Assembly: GCA_964511155.1 (NCBI GenBank)
Contig: CAZEEJ010000002.1
Span: 1-64,000 of the forward strand
DNA length: 64,000 bases
Direction of reading: 5' to 3'
From: JAAYDF01 sp964511155
Lineage (GTDB): Bacteria > Planctomycetota > Phycisphaerae > UBA1845 > PWPN01
Part shown: one piece after another, positions 42,755-50,788 of the stretch
How the letters are laid out: each line of letters starts with the position of its first letter
How positions within the stretch are numbered: the stretch's first letter is position 1
Position numbers and translations under genes: made by a program
The notes under the pieces: generated by a model
Told to the model about the DNA's origin: nothing
Databases searched by the model: none
Seen by the model: only the letters and a program-made list of their open reading frames with translations

Positions 42755-43123
42755 CGCGCCGGCTGGGATCGCACCGGGTCCGTGACAGCCTGGGCGGTCT
42801 GTTGGATTCGATGGGTTGGGACGGTTCCGTAACGCGACTGTAAGGGAGCGGGCCTCGTGTGCGTGGCCTTCCCTCGCAAGGTCCGCTCCCTGCCGGTCGC
42901 GGTACCCCGCGCTGGCGCTTGGGGCTCGTATCCGATCCCCGTCCCCCGACCCCCGCCGCCCAAACTGTCACGGGTCCGGCGCGCACCGCAGCCGCGGCGG
43001 CGGATTGACGCTTGCGCGGGGGTACGATCTAATGCACCTCAGACGCCCGGGCCTGGTTGGCGGGCAGGTGCTTGCCAAGTCGCCCAAGGCCGCCGGCCGG
43101 TCGGGTGCATCGCGGAGGTACGC
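42755..43123. other. Gene-free 369 bp with one hairpin repeat
   Basis: Contains the paired-arm hairpin at 42833-42901 and a short G/C-tract (gatccccgtcccccgacccc). Open frames running through it are not coding. The next gene begins with its own ribosome binding site. Confidence 0.7.
42833..42901. repeat. Paired-arm hairpin repeat, copy D
   Basis: Arms 42833-42851 (cgcgactgtaagggagcgg) and 42883-42901, inverted with two mismatches, of the same family as 9132-9210. Confidence 0.8.
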
Positions 43124-44413
43124 ATGATCAGACGCAGAGATCTCCTCAAGAGGGCCGGTCAGGCGGCCGTTGCCATGGGCGTGGCCGCTCCACTGTTAAG
43201 GCCGGCCAGAGCGCTGGCCCGACTGGGGGCGAATGAACGCGTGCGGCTCGGCGTGATGGGCTGCGGGGGCATGGGCACGCGGCACCTGGAAGCCCTGTCC
43301 GTCAACACGCAATGCGAGGTAGCGGTCGTCTGCGATTGCTTCAAACCACGCTACGAGAACGCCATCGGGGTGGTGGAGAAACTCTCCGGCAAGGCACCGG
43401 ACGGATACCAGGATTTCCGCAAGGTGCTGGACCGGCGGGACATCGACGGCATCTTCGTGGTCACGCCGGACCACTGGCACCCGCTGTTGACCATCCTCGG
43501 CTGCCAGGCGGGCAAGGACGTGTACGTGGAGAAGCCGGCCAGCCCGACAGTGGCCGAGGGTCGGGCCATGGTGGAGGCCGCCCGGCGCTTTGGCCGCGTG
43601 GTGCAGCTCGGCACGCAACAGCGTTCCACGGCCATCTTCCACAAGGCCATCGAGCTGGTGCACAGCGGCCGCCTGGGTACGATCACCAGTGCCACCTGCT
43701 GGCTGGGCGTCAACGGCTGGTCCGGCAACGAGAGCCCCGGCCCGGTACCCGAAGGGCTGGACTGGGACATGTGGCTCGGGCCAGCCCCCTACGAGCCCTA
43801 CTCGCCGCAGCGACATTTCGGCTTCATGGGCTCGCACGACTATTGCCGCGGCGGTCAGCTTACCAACTGGGGNNNNNNNNNNCACCTCATGGACATCATC
43901 CACTGGGGCATCCGCCAGGACCGCCCGCTCAGCGTGCAGGCCCTCGGCGGCAGCTACCGCGGCGGTGCGGGCTCCGAGAACTTCGAGAACATCGAGGTCC
44001 TCTTCGAGTACCCCGGCTGCACGGTGACCTGGGAGCAGCGCCACCAGAGCGTATACGCGGGCTACGGCTACGGGATGAAGTTCCAGGGCACGGCCGGGCA
44101 GCTCCTCGTCGATCGCAACACGTTCGACGTCCTGCCCGAGAGTCTGGGCATCCCGCGGTTCGTAGGCGAGCCGGAGCGAAGCTGGGCCCATCCGCCGCAT
44201 CACAACGATTTCTTCGACGCCATGCGCACGCGACGCCGGCCGGACGCCGACATCGAACAGGGCCACCGCTCGACCGTGCCGGTGTTACTGGCCGGGATCG
44301 CCCTCAAGCTGCGGCGACGGCTTAACTGGGACCCCGACACCGAAACCTGCATCCGCGACGAGCAGGCCAACCGGTTGCTGACGCGGGCGTATCGGGCACC
44401 GTGGCATATGTGA
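43124..44413 (+). CDS. Gfo/Idh/MocA family oxidoreductase with Tat-type leader (contains a 10 N gap)
   Basis: About 429 residues. The N-terminus MIRRRDLLKRAGQAAVAMGV is a Tat-like signal (RRRDLLK). The NAD(P)-binding GVMGCGGMGTRHLEAL follows, with the substrate-orienting EKP motif at residues 136-138 (VEKPASP). The C-terminal domain (QRHQSVYAGYGYGMKFQGT) is the usual beta-sheet half. Ten Ns at 43873-43882 fall just after GGQLTNW and before HLMDIIHW, in the WG-x-HH-type active-site loop, so the catalytic residues cannot be read. The start ATG has GGAGG 5 nt upstream. It heads a probable four-gene operon running to 48852. Exported paralogues are common in Planctomycetota and usually act on sugar derivatives. 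Confidence 0.88.
   Translation: MIRRRDLLKRAGQAAVAMGVAAPLLRPARALARLGANERVRLGVMGCGGMGTRHLEALSVNTQCEVAVVCDCFKPRYENAIGVVEKLSGKAPDGYQDFRKVLDRRDIDGIFVVTPDHWHPLLTILGCQAGKDVYVEKPASPTVAEGRAMVEAARRFGRVVQLGTQQRSTAIFHKAIELVHSGRLGTITSATCWLGVNGWSGNESPGPVPEGLDWDMWLGPAPYEPYSPQRHFGFMGSHDYCRGGQLTNWXXXXHLMDIIHWGIRQDRPLSVQALGGSYRGGAGSENFENIEVLFEYPGCTVTWEQRHQSVYAGYGYGMKFQGTAGQLLVDRNTFDVLPESLGIPRFVGEPERSWAHPPHHNDFFDAMRTRRRPDADIEQGHRSTVPVLLAGIALKLRRRLNWDPDTETCIRDEQANRLLTRAYRAPWHM
43873..43882. other. Assembly gap (10 N)
   Basis: Ten Ns inside the Gfo/Idh/MocA gene. The number looks like a scaffolding placeholder rather than a measured length. Family alignments would predict about seven unknown bases plus the flanking codons. 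Confidence 0.95.
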
Positions 44414-44443
44414 AGTCCCGGGGGCGGGTGCCGCGATGTGATG

Positions 44444-44478
44444 AAGTGAGAAGTGAGAAGTGAGAAGTGAGAAGTGAG
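44444..44478. repeat. Heptamer array, AAGTGAG x5
   Basis: Five perfect 7 bp units ending 6 bp before the ATG of the HEAT-repeat gene, so it occupies the ribosome binding site. The same heptamer occurs inverted at 49247-49281 and degenerate at 59404-59431. Confidence 0.95.
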
Positions 44479-44484
44479 ACAACG

Positions 44485-46590
44485 ATGATGCGAATAGCCG
44501 CGTTTGGACCAGGGGCCAGAGCCGTTGCTTTCGTCGGCCTGCTGCTGGCGGCATCGAATGCCGCCCTGGCGTCGCGCATGGATGAGCTGATCATCGCTCT
44601 GGGTAGCGACAACGAGCTGGCCCGGGCGCAGGCCCGGCAGTTGCTGCCGCGTGAGAGCATCGAGGCCGTGCCCAAGCTGCTGCCGCTGGTGGTGCGCGAC
44701 GATGAGCCGGTCTGGCGTGCGGCGTTCAACGTGCTGTCGGACTTCATCGGCGAAGTGGGTGTGCCCGGGCGTGAGGCGGAACGACGGATCGTCACCGACC
44801 ACCTCATGACGCTGGTCGCCGCCGAGCAGCCGGCCAAGATCAAACTCCGCGGTTTGCGTTTGCTACCCGCCCTCGTGCCCGATGGTTACCCGATCGACCC
44901 CATCGCGGTCCTGCTTGCAGACGGCGAGCTGCGCGAGCGGGCCCGGGCGGCGCTGGTGGAACTGGGCACCTCGGACGCGGCGGCTGCCCTCCGTGGACAT
45001 CTGCCCAAGGCGGATGCCGCCTTCCAGGTGGCCCTGCTGGACGGCCTCGGCCAGATGCGCGATGCCGGCAGCGCCGATGCTTGCCGGAAGCTGCTGGACA
45101 GTCCGGACGCTCCCGTGCGCATCGCCGCCTTGCGGGCGATGGCTTGGACGGGCAACCCCTCGCTGATCGCTACCGCCCGGGCCCCGTTTCAGGCCGCCGA
45201 CGCCGCCCTGAAGGCAGAGGCCTGCGACGCGCTGGTGCGCGTGCTGCGGGGCGTCGAGACGCACGGCGGCAACTGGCAGCTTCTGGTGGACACGTACCTC
45301 GAACTCATCCAGGCGGAAGATCAGCTTATCAAGGAAGCCGCGTTGGCCGGTCTGGGCCGCAACGGCGACGGCACCTGCGTAGCTCCGATCCTCGCGGCGA
45401 TCAAGTCGGCCGACAACCCCACGCGAGCCATCGGCCTCGACGCGCTGCGGAACATGCAGGGCGTGGACGTCGCCCGGGCGCTGGTCGAAGCGTATCCGTC
45501 GCTGGATGCGGCCACGCAGCTCGCGATGCTCGCCGTGCTGGGCAGCAAGAAGAGCAACCTGGTCATGCCTGTCCTGACGCAGGCGGCCGGTTCGCAGGAT
45601 GGCCCGACGCGTCTGGCCGGCCTGCAGGCCCTGGCCGCAACGGAATCGCCGGACGGTCTCGAAACGCTCACCGCTGCCGGTAAGACCGGTACGGCGGAGG
45701 AGAAAGCCGCCGCCCAGGCGGGCGTCGTGAGCGTGGCCGACGCGTTGCGTCGCGGCGGCAAGGTTAAGGAGGCCGGTAGCGCGTACGCCGCCGCTCTGCG
45801 GTTGGCCGACGACGATGACGCCGCCCGAGCCGCCTTGGTCGGCTTGGCTGCCTGCCCGGTGCCCGGCGCACTGAAGCCCACCCTCAAGGCCGCGGAGAAT
45901 GAGGCCCTCCGGCCGCAGGTGGTCCCGGCCTTGACCGCGGTCGCGGGTGCCCTGGTGGCGGCCGGGCAGAGGGAAGAGGCCCTCAAGGCCTACCAGACCA
46001 TTCGTGATCTCGGCGGTGGCAGCGAAACGATGAAGTTGGTCGCCAAGGGCATGAAAGACCTGGGTGCCGACGTGGATGTCTCCGCGTTGCTGGGGATCCT
46101 CACCCACTGGTGGATGGTCGGCCCGTTCGAGCTCGGACCGGAGAACGCCGGGTGGAACCAAGCCCTCATTGGCGAGCCCAGCGTCGATCTGAACGCCCGT
46201 TATATGGCCGGCAAACGTCGGCTCGACTGGCAGCAGGTCACCAGCCAGGACGATCGCGGCCTGGTGGATCTGCTCAAGGTACTCGGGCCCGCGGAGCAGG
46301 CCATCGCGTATGCTTACACCGAGATCGAGGTGCCGCAGGAGACCCCGGCGGTGCTGCGGATCGGCGTCGACGACAGCGAGCGGATCTGGGTAAACGGCGA
46401 GAAGGTTTTCGAGCACTTTGTGGCCCGCGGGCTGGTCGTCGACCAGGACCAGGTGCCGGTCAAGCTCAAGGCCGGCAAGAACGTGATTCTGATGAAGATC
46501 TGGCAGAACACGCTGGGCTGGGAGTTCTGCGTGCGGATGACCACGCCCGACGGCCAGCCGGTATCGTTTACGCAACGGACCGGAAAGTAG
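44485..46590 (+). CDS. Secreted HEAT-repeat protein with C-terminal carbohydrate-binding-like domain
   Basis: A 701-residue exported protein. The leader runs ARAVAFVGLLLAASNAALA. About ten HEAT-like repeats span residues 35-420 (AKIKLRGLRLLPALVPDGYP, LLDSPDAPVRIAALRAMAWT). TPR-like helices follow (AGSAYAAALRLADDDDAARA). From about residue 560 a galactose-binding-like sandwich appears (WWMVGPFELGPENAGWNQAL, VLRIGVDDSERIWVNGEKVF, AGKNVILMKIWQNTLGWEFC), as found in secreted glycosidase-associated proteins. The start is ATGATG at 44485/44488 with no normal Shine-Dalgarno: the upstream DNA is a heptamer array. Its TAG stop is supplied by a dispersed repeat. Confidence 0.83.
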   Translation: MMRIAAFGPGARAVAFVGLLLAASNAALASRMDELIIALGSDNELARAQARQLLPRESIEAVPKLLPLVVRDDEPVWRAAFNVLSDFIGEVGVPGREAERRIVTDHLMTLVAAEQPAKIKLRGLRLLPALVPDGYPIDPIAVLLADGELRERARAALVELGTSDAAAALRGHLPKADAAFQVALLDGLGQMRDAGSADACRKLLDSPDAPVRIAALRAMAWTGNPSLIATARAPFQAADAALKAEACDALVRVLRGVETHGGNWQLLVDTYLELIQAEDQLIKEAALAGLGRNGDGTCVAPILAAIKSADNPTRAIGLDALRNMQGVDVARALVEAYPSLDAATQLAMLAVLGSKKSNLVMPVLTQAAGSQDGPTRLAGLQALAATESPDGLETLTAAGKTGTAEEKAAAQAGVVSVADALRRGGKVKEAGSAYAAALRLADDDDAARAALVGLAACPVPGALKPTLKAAENEALRPQVVPALTAVAGALVAAGQREEALKAYQTIRDLGGGSETMKLVAKGMKDLGADVDVSALLGILTHWWMVGPFELGPENAGWNQALIGEPSVDLNARYMAGKRRLDWQQVTSQDDRGLVDLLKVLGPAEQAIAYAYTEIEVPQETPAVLRIGVDDSERIWVNGEKVFEHFVARGLVVDQDQVPVKLKAGKNVILMKIWQNTLGWEFCVRMTTPDGQPVSFTQRTGK

Positions 46591-46800
46591 CGGCCGCCCC
46601 CCGTGGCGGCCGGAGTGTGCCACACCGTAGCGGCCGCCCCCCGTGGCGGCCGGAGTGTGCTACTGCTCTGTGAGCAGTGTGCTTGGGAGCCTGCAACGCG
46701 TTGGCGGCCCTGCACCGGCGAGACGCCGGTGCCACACAGTAGCGGGCGTCTGCACCGGCGAGACGCCGGTGCCACACCGGTGCCACACCGGTGCCACACG
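46587..46800. repeat. Repeat cluster between two operon genes
   Basis: Two identical 34 bp copies beginning gtagcggccgccccccgtgg (46587-46620 and 46627-46660, 40 bp period), the gctactgctc...gagcagtg hairpin at 46655-46682, and two copies of tgcaccggcgagacgccggt (from 46711 and 46751) followed by two further cggtgccacac units. The first copy contributes the TAG stop of the HEAT-repeat gene. Confidence 0.9.
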
Positions 46801-46820
46801 CATGGCGGCCGGCAAGAAAT

Positions 46821-47993
46821 ATGAGGTGCGAAGTGAAAACGCTGGTTTGTGGATGTATCGGCATTGTGTTTGTCCTGGCGGCCACGGTCGCTGCACCCGC
46901 CGCCGAACCGCGTCTGCGGTTCGAGCGGACGCGCATCGGCGACGTGATCTACGAGACCGCTTGCGCCTTTGACGTGGATCATGACGGAGCGATCGACATC
47001 GTTTCGGGAGAGTTCTGGTTTGCCGGCCCCACCTTCGAGCAGCGGCACCGGATCTGCGAGCTGAAACGCGTCGACGACTACTACGACAACTTCTCCGATT
47101 ATCCGCTGGATGTGAACGGCGACGGCTATCTGGACCTGATGACCGGCGGCTGGTGGGGCAAGACGCTGCAGTGGCGGGAGAATCCCAAGGGGCAGCCCAT
47201 CCCCTGGAAGACGCACGACATCGACGAATGCGGCAACGTGGAGACGACGCGTTTATGGGACGTGGACGGCGATGGCCACGTCGAAGCGGTGCCCAACGCC
47301 GGCGGCAACGTGGTGTTTTACAGGCTCATCCGCGACGCCCAGGGCAAAGGCACCGGCCGATTCAGCCGGCACGAGGTCAAGATGGGCGGTTGCGGGCACG
47401 GCTTGGGCTTTGGGGACGTCAACGGCGACGGCCGCGGGGACTTCATCGCCCCCGACGGTTGGATCGAGGCCCCCGAGGATCCGCTCACCGGCCAGTGGAC
47501 CTGGCACCCGGAGTTCAGCCTCGGGGCGGCCAGCGTGCCCATCCTCGTCCATGACGTGAACCTCGACGGACGGGCCGACCTGATCGTGGGCATGGGGCAC
47601 GACTACGGCCTCTTCTGGTACGAGCAGCAGCGCGCCGCCGACGGCAAACGCTCGTGGGTCCGACACGTCATCGACGGCGACCGGTCGCAATACCACGAGA
47701 TGCTCCTGGAAGACATCGACAAGGACGGGCAGGTCGAACTGATCACCGGCAAGCGGTACCGGGCCCACGCCTTCAGCGACCCCGGCTCGCTCGATCCGCT
47801 CGGCCTGTACTACTTCAAGATCGACGGCGGGAAGTTCCGGCGGGTCACCCTGGACTACGGCCCCGCTTCCCTGGCCAGCGGTGCGGGCATCTACCTGTGG
47901 GTCAGCGATATCGACGGCAACGGATGGAAGGATATCATTGCCCCGGGCAAGGAGGGCGTGTACCTCTTCCGCAATCATGGACCAATCAACTGA
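46821..47993 (+). CDS. Secreted FG-GAP/VCBS repeat protein
   Basis: A 390-residue exported protein with leader CIGIVFVLAATVAAPAA. The body is a predicted seven-bladed beta-propeller of FG-GAP/VCBS repeats with calcium-binding DxDxDG loops: FDVDHDGAIDIVSG, LDVNGDGYLDLMTG, WDVDGDGHVEAVPN, GDVNGDGRGDFIAP, HDVNLDGRADLIVG, EDIDKDGQVELITG and SDIDGNGWKDIIAP. Such proteins often bind or present carbohydrates, and no catalytic motif is seen. Two starts are possible: ATG 46821 without a Shine-Dalgarno, or GTG 46833 with GAGG 6 nt upstream. Both precede the leader. Only 13 nt separate it from the epimerase-like gene. Confidence 0.85.
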   Translation: MRCEVKTLVCGCIGIVFVLAATVAAPAAEPRLRFERTRIGDVIYETACAFDVDHDGAIDIVSGEFWFAGPTFEQRHRICELKRVDDYYDNFSDYPLDVNGDGYLDLMTGGWWGKTLQWRENPKGQPIPWKTHDIDECGNVETTRLWDVDGDGHVEAVPNAGGNVVFYRLIRDAQGKGTGRFSRHEVKMGGCGHGLGFGDVNGDGRGDFIAPDGWIEAPEDPLTGQWTWHPEFSLGAASVPILVHDVNLDGRADLIVGMGHDYGLFWYEQQRAADGKRSWVRHVIDGDRSQYHEMLLEDIDKDGQVELITGKRYRAHAFSDPGSLDPLGLYYFKIDGGKFRRVTLDYGPASLASGAGIYLWVSDIDGNGWKDIIAPGKEGVYLFRNHGPIN

Positions 47994-48006
47994 AGGGAGA
48001 CGACTC

Positions 48007-48852
48007 ATGCGGATCGGCGTGGACCTGATGCTGTGGACCGGTTGCTACACGCGCAAAGACGTGAAGCTCATCGACAAAGTGGGGGCCATGGGTTTTGACG
48101 GGGTCGAGTTCCCGATCTTCGACCCCTCGGCGGTGGACGTGCCCGCGACGCGTCGGGCGCTGGCCGACCGGGGGCTCGGGGCGACCGTCTGCACGGTGAT
48201 CGTCAAGGGCTCGCTGATCAGCTCAAGCGCCGGCGAGCGCAAGCAGGCCCTCGACCACGTCAAGCGGGCGCTGGACGTGAGCCGCGAGATCGGCGCGGAG
48301 GTCGTCGCCGGCCCGCTCTATTCGCCGGTCGGGCTGCTCGTCGGCCGCGGTCGCAACGACGCCGAGTGGAAGCACGCCGTGGCCGGCCTGCGCAAGATCG
48401 CCGATCATGCCGAGTCGCTCGACATCACCGTCGGCATCGAGCCGCTCAACCGTTTCGAGACCTACTTTGTGAACATCTGTGCCGACGCCCTCAAACTCTG
48501 CCAGGAAGTTGGTAGCCCCCGCGTCGGCGTGCACTACGACACCTTCCACGCCAACATCGAGGAGAAGGACCCCGTCGCCGCCCTGCGCAAGATCGGTTCC
48601 AAGTGGCTGGTCCACGTCCACGCCTGCGAGAACGACCGCGGCATCCCCGGCAGCGGCCACGTGCCCTGGACGGAGTTCTTCAAGGCCCTGCGGGCGCTCA
48701 AGTACAAGGGCTGGGTCACCATCGAGAGCTTCGTGCCGGCCATCAAGGAGATCGCCCGGGCGGCCAGCATCTGGCGTCCCCTGGCCAAGGACGGCGACGA
48801 CCTCGCCAAGCGCGGCCTCCGCTTCCTCCGCGCCAACCTCGCCCGCGGCTGA
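48007..48852 (+). CDS. Sugar isomerase/epimerase, D-tagatose 3-epimerase-like
   Basis: A 281-residue TIM-barrel enzyme. The metal site of the ketose 3-epimerase family is complete: Glu145 in GIEPLNRFET, Asp178 in VHYDTFHANIEE, His205 in HVHACENDRG and Glu240 in VTIESF, with spacing as in D-tagatose/D-psicose 3-epimerases. GTGATG-type Mn2+-dependent epimerisation at C3 of a ketose is the likely reaction, and the exact sugar cannot be told. AGGGAG lies 7 nt before the ATG. It is the last gene of the probable operon with the Gfo/Idh/MocA protein, suggesting joint oxidation and epimerisation of an uncommon sugar. Confidence 0.88.
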   Translation: MRIGVDLMLWTGCYTRKDVKLIDKVGAMGFDGVEFPIFDPSAVDVPATRRALADRGLGATVCTVIVKGSLISSSAGERKQALDHVKRALDVSREIGAEVVAGPLYSPVGLLVGRGRNDAEWKHAVAGLRKIADHAESLDITVGIEPLNRFETYFVNICADALKLCQEVGSPRVGVHYDTFHANIEEKDPVAALRKIGSKWLVHVHACENDRGIPGSGHVPWTEFFKALRALKYKGWVTIESFVPAIKEIARAASIWRPLAKDGDDLAKRGLRFLRANLARG

Positions 48853-48938
48853 GCGTCCCGCGTCAGCCGGGGAGAGCGAGTCGCGAACCGACGGCTTTAT
48901 CCCGGCACCGCTCAGCGGAAGGTCGCTGACAGCCTCGG

Positions 48939-49075
48939 CCGGTGGCCCATCCTTCACAACGCGATGGGTGGGCTCACGATGCTGCGGATGGAGGAAGGGC
49001 TCCGGGCAAAGCAGGCTTTTTTACGCGGTCGATCATCGCGAGCCCACCCTTGCTGCGCAAGGATGGGCCACCCGG
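48939..49075. repeat. 137 bp palindromic element, copy 2
   Basis: Matches 34463-34600 in the same orientation: outer ends GGTGGCCCATCC / GGATGGGCCACC, inner GGTGGGCTCACGATG / CGATCATCGCGAGCCCACC and the shared centre GGAAGGGC. Confidence 0.88.
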
Positions 49076-49246
49076 CCATCCATGTGCACCACGAAGCACA
49101 CGAAGAGCGCGAAGGGAGGAGGGGGCCTGGAAGTAGGCCCGGCTGGTCTCTGATCGGCGTTTATCGGCGTTCATCGGCGGTTCGCCGCTCCTTGGGTTGC
49201 AGGTGAAGCCCGCCCGGCGATCCCTGCGCCTCTGCGTGAGCTGTTT

Positions 49247-49281
49247 TCTCGCTTCTCGCTTCTCACTTCTCACTTCTCACT
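49247..49281. repeat. Heptamer array, TCTCGCT x2 + TCTCACT x3
   Basis: Five 7 bp units, the reverse complement of the AGTGAGA heptamer at 44444-44478. Confidence 0.93.
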
Positions 49282-49330
49282 TCGTCAACGTCGCGGAATG
49301 CAACGCTGGGGGGCACTCATCCCCCGCTTC

Positions 49331-49358
49331 TTGACGGCCGTCGTGGAGGGTGTAGAGT
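49331..49358 (+). promoter_or_regulatory. Possible eno promoter
   Basis: -35 TTGACG (49331-49336), 16 bp spacer, -10 TAGAGT (49353-49358), 80 bp before the eno start. Confidence 0.45.
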
Positions 49359-49438
49359 AGATATCCGGTCCGTCGGCGTGGGCCGACGGCAGTGGGTAAG
49401 GTGCAGCAAGGTGCTGTTCTCGTAAGGGTAGGGCATTG

Positions 49439-50746
49439 ATGTCGACAGAGACCGAAATCATCCATGTAGGCGGCCGCGAGATTCTGGATTCCCGGGGTAA
49501 CCCGACGGTCGAGGCGACCGTGGTTCTGGCCAACGAGTGCACGGGGCAGGCGGCGGTGCCCTCGGGAGCATCGACGGGCGAGCACGAGGCGGTCGAGCTG
49601 CGGGACGGCGATAAGGGCCGCTACCTCGGCAAGGGCGTGCTCAAGGCGGTCGAGAACGTCAGCACCAAGATCGCCGACGCGGTGGTCGGGCTGGATGCCA
49701 CGGACCAGGAGGCCCTGGACCGGGCCATGCGGGATCTGGACGGCACGCCCAACAAGGGCAACCTCGGGGCCAACGCCATGCTGGCGGTCTCCATGGCCGC
49801 CGCCAAGGCCGCTGCCGAGTCGAGCCAACTGCCGCTCTTCCGCTACCTGGGCGGGGCCGGGGCCCACGTTCTGCCCGTGCCCATGATGAACATCCTCAAC
49901 GGCGGCAAGCACGCCGACAACAACGTCGACTTCCAGGAGTTCATGGTCCAACCGTGGGGCGCGCCGAGCTTCCGCGAAGCCTTGCGCTGGGGGACGGAGA
50001 TCTTCCACGCCCTCAAGAACGTCCTCAAGGGCAAGGGCTACAACACGGCCGTCGGCGACGAAGGCGGCTTCGCCCCCAACCTCAAGAGCAACGACGAGGC
50101 CTTCGAGGTGATCGCGACGGCGGTCGAGAAGGCCGGGTACAAGCTCGGCGAGCAGATCTTCTTCGCCCTCGACCCGGCGGCCAGCGAGCTGTACACCGAA
50201 GCCAGGGCCAAGGGCAAGGAGGGCTACTGCTTCTTCAAGTCCGCCCCCGACCGGATCGTCAGTTCGGAGGAAATGACGGAATACTGGGCAGAAAAGTGCC
50301 GCCAATGGCCGATCCGTAGTATAGAGGACGGGCTGGCCGAGGATGACTGGGCCGGCTGGGCGAAGATGACCACCAAGCTCGGCCACCGCATCCAGATCGT
50401 GGGCGACGACCTGTTCGTGACCAACGTCGAGCGGCTGGCCCGCGGGCTCAAGGAGAAGGTGGCCAACAGCATCCTGGTCAAGGTCAACCAGATCGGGACG
50501 CTGACCGAGACGTTCAACGCGATCGGCCTGGCCATGCGGAACGGCTACACGGCGGTGATCAGCCACCGCAGCGGCGAGACCGAGGACACGACCATCGCCG
50601 ACATTGCCGTGGCGACGAACGCCGGCCAGATCAAGACCGGCAGCGCCAGCCGGACGGACCGCATCGCCAAGTACAACCAGTTGCTCCGCATCGAGGAGCA
50701 CCTGCAGGATGAGGCGGTGTTCGGCGGGCAGTTCTGGGCCAAGTGA
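49439..50746 (+). CDS. eno: Enolase
   Basis: 2-phosphoglycerate to phosphoenolpyruvate, glycolysis. 435 residues, full length. Signatures: REILDSRGNPTVEATVVL, PSGASTGEHEAVELRDG, FMVQPWGAPSFREAL, GDEGGFAPNL, metal ligands in ALDPAASE, SIEDGLAEDDW and GDDLFVTN, the catalytic Lys in ILVKVNQIGTLTET, and SHRSGETEDTTIADIAVA. The ATG at 49439 is used. A TTG just before it is not. The FtsB-like gene follows after 42 nt, an arrangement conserved in many bacteria. Confidence 0.98.
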   Translation: MSTETEIIHVGGREILDSRGNPTVEATVVLANECTGQAAVPSGASTGEHEAVELRDGDKGRYLGKGVLKAVENVSTKIADAVVGLDATDQEALDRAMRDLDGTPNKGNLGANAMLAVSMAAAKAAAESSQLPLFRYLGGAGAHVLPVPMMNILNGGKHADNNVDFQEFMVQPWGAPSFREALRWGTEIFHALKNVLKGKGYNTAVGDEGGFAPNLKSNDEAFEVIATAVEKAGYKLGEQIFFALDPAASELYTEARAKGKEGYCFFKSAPDRIVSSEEMTEYWAEKCRQWPIRSIEDGLAEDDWAGWAKMTTKLGHRIQIVGDDLFVTNVERLARGLKEKVANSILVKVNQIGTLTETFNAIGLAMRNGYTAVISHRSGETEDTTIADIAVATNAGQIKTGSASRTDRIAKYNQLLRIEEHLQDEAVFGGQFWAK

Positions 50747-50788
50747 CCGCCAGGGCGGGAGTTGGCCTTCGCGCAGGGAGGTGCGACT

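Larger units (their letters stand above)
48853..49438. other. Gene-free 586 bp upstream of eno
   Basis: Holds the 137 bp element at 48939-49075, a string of short words (ccacgaagcacacgaagagc near 49092; atcggcgtttatcggcgttc near 49155), the heptamer array at 49247-49281 and a possible promoter at 49331-49358. No gene seen. Confidence 0.8.
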
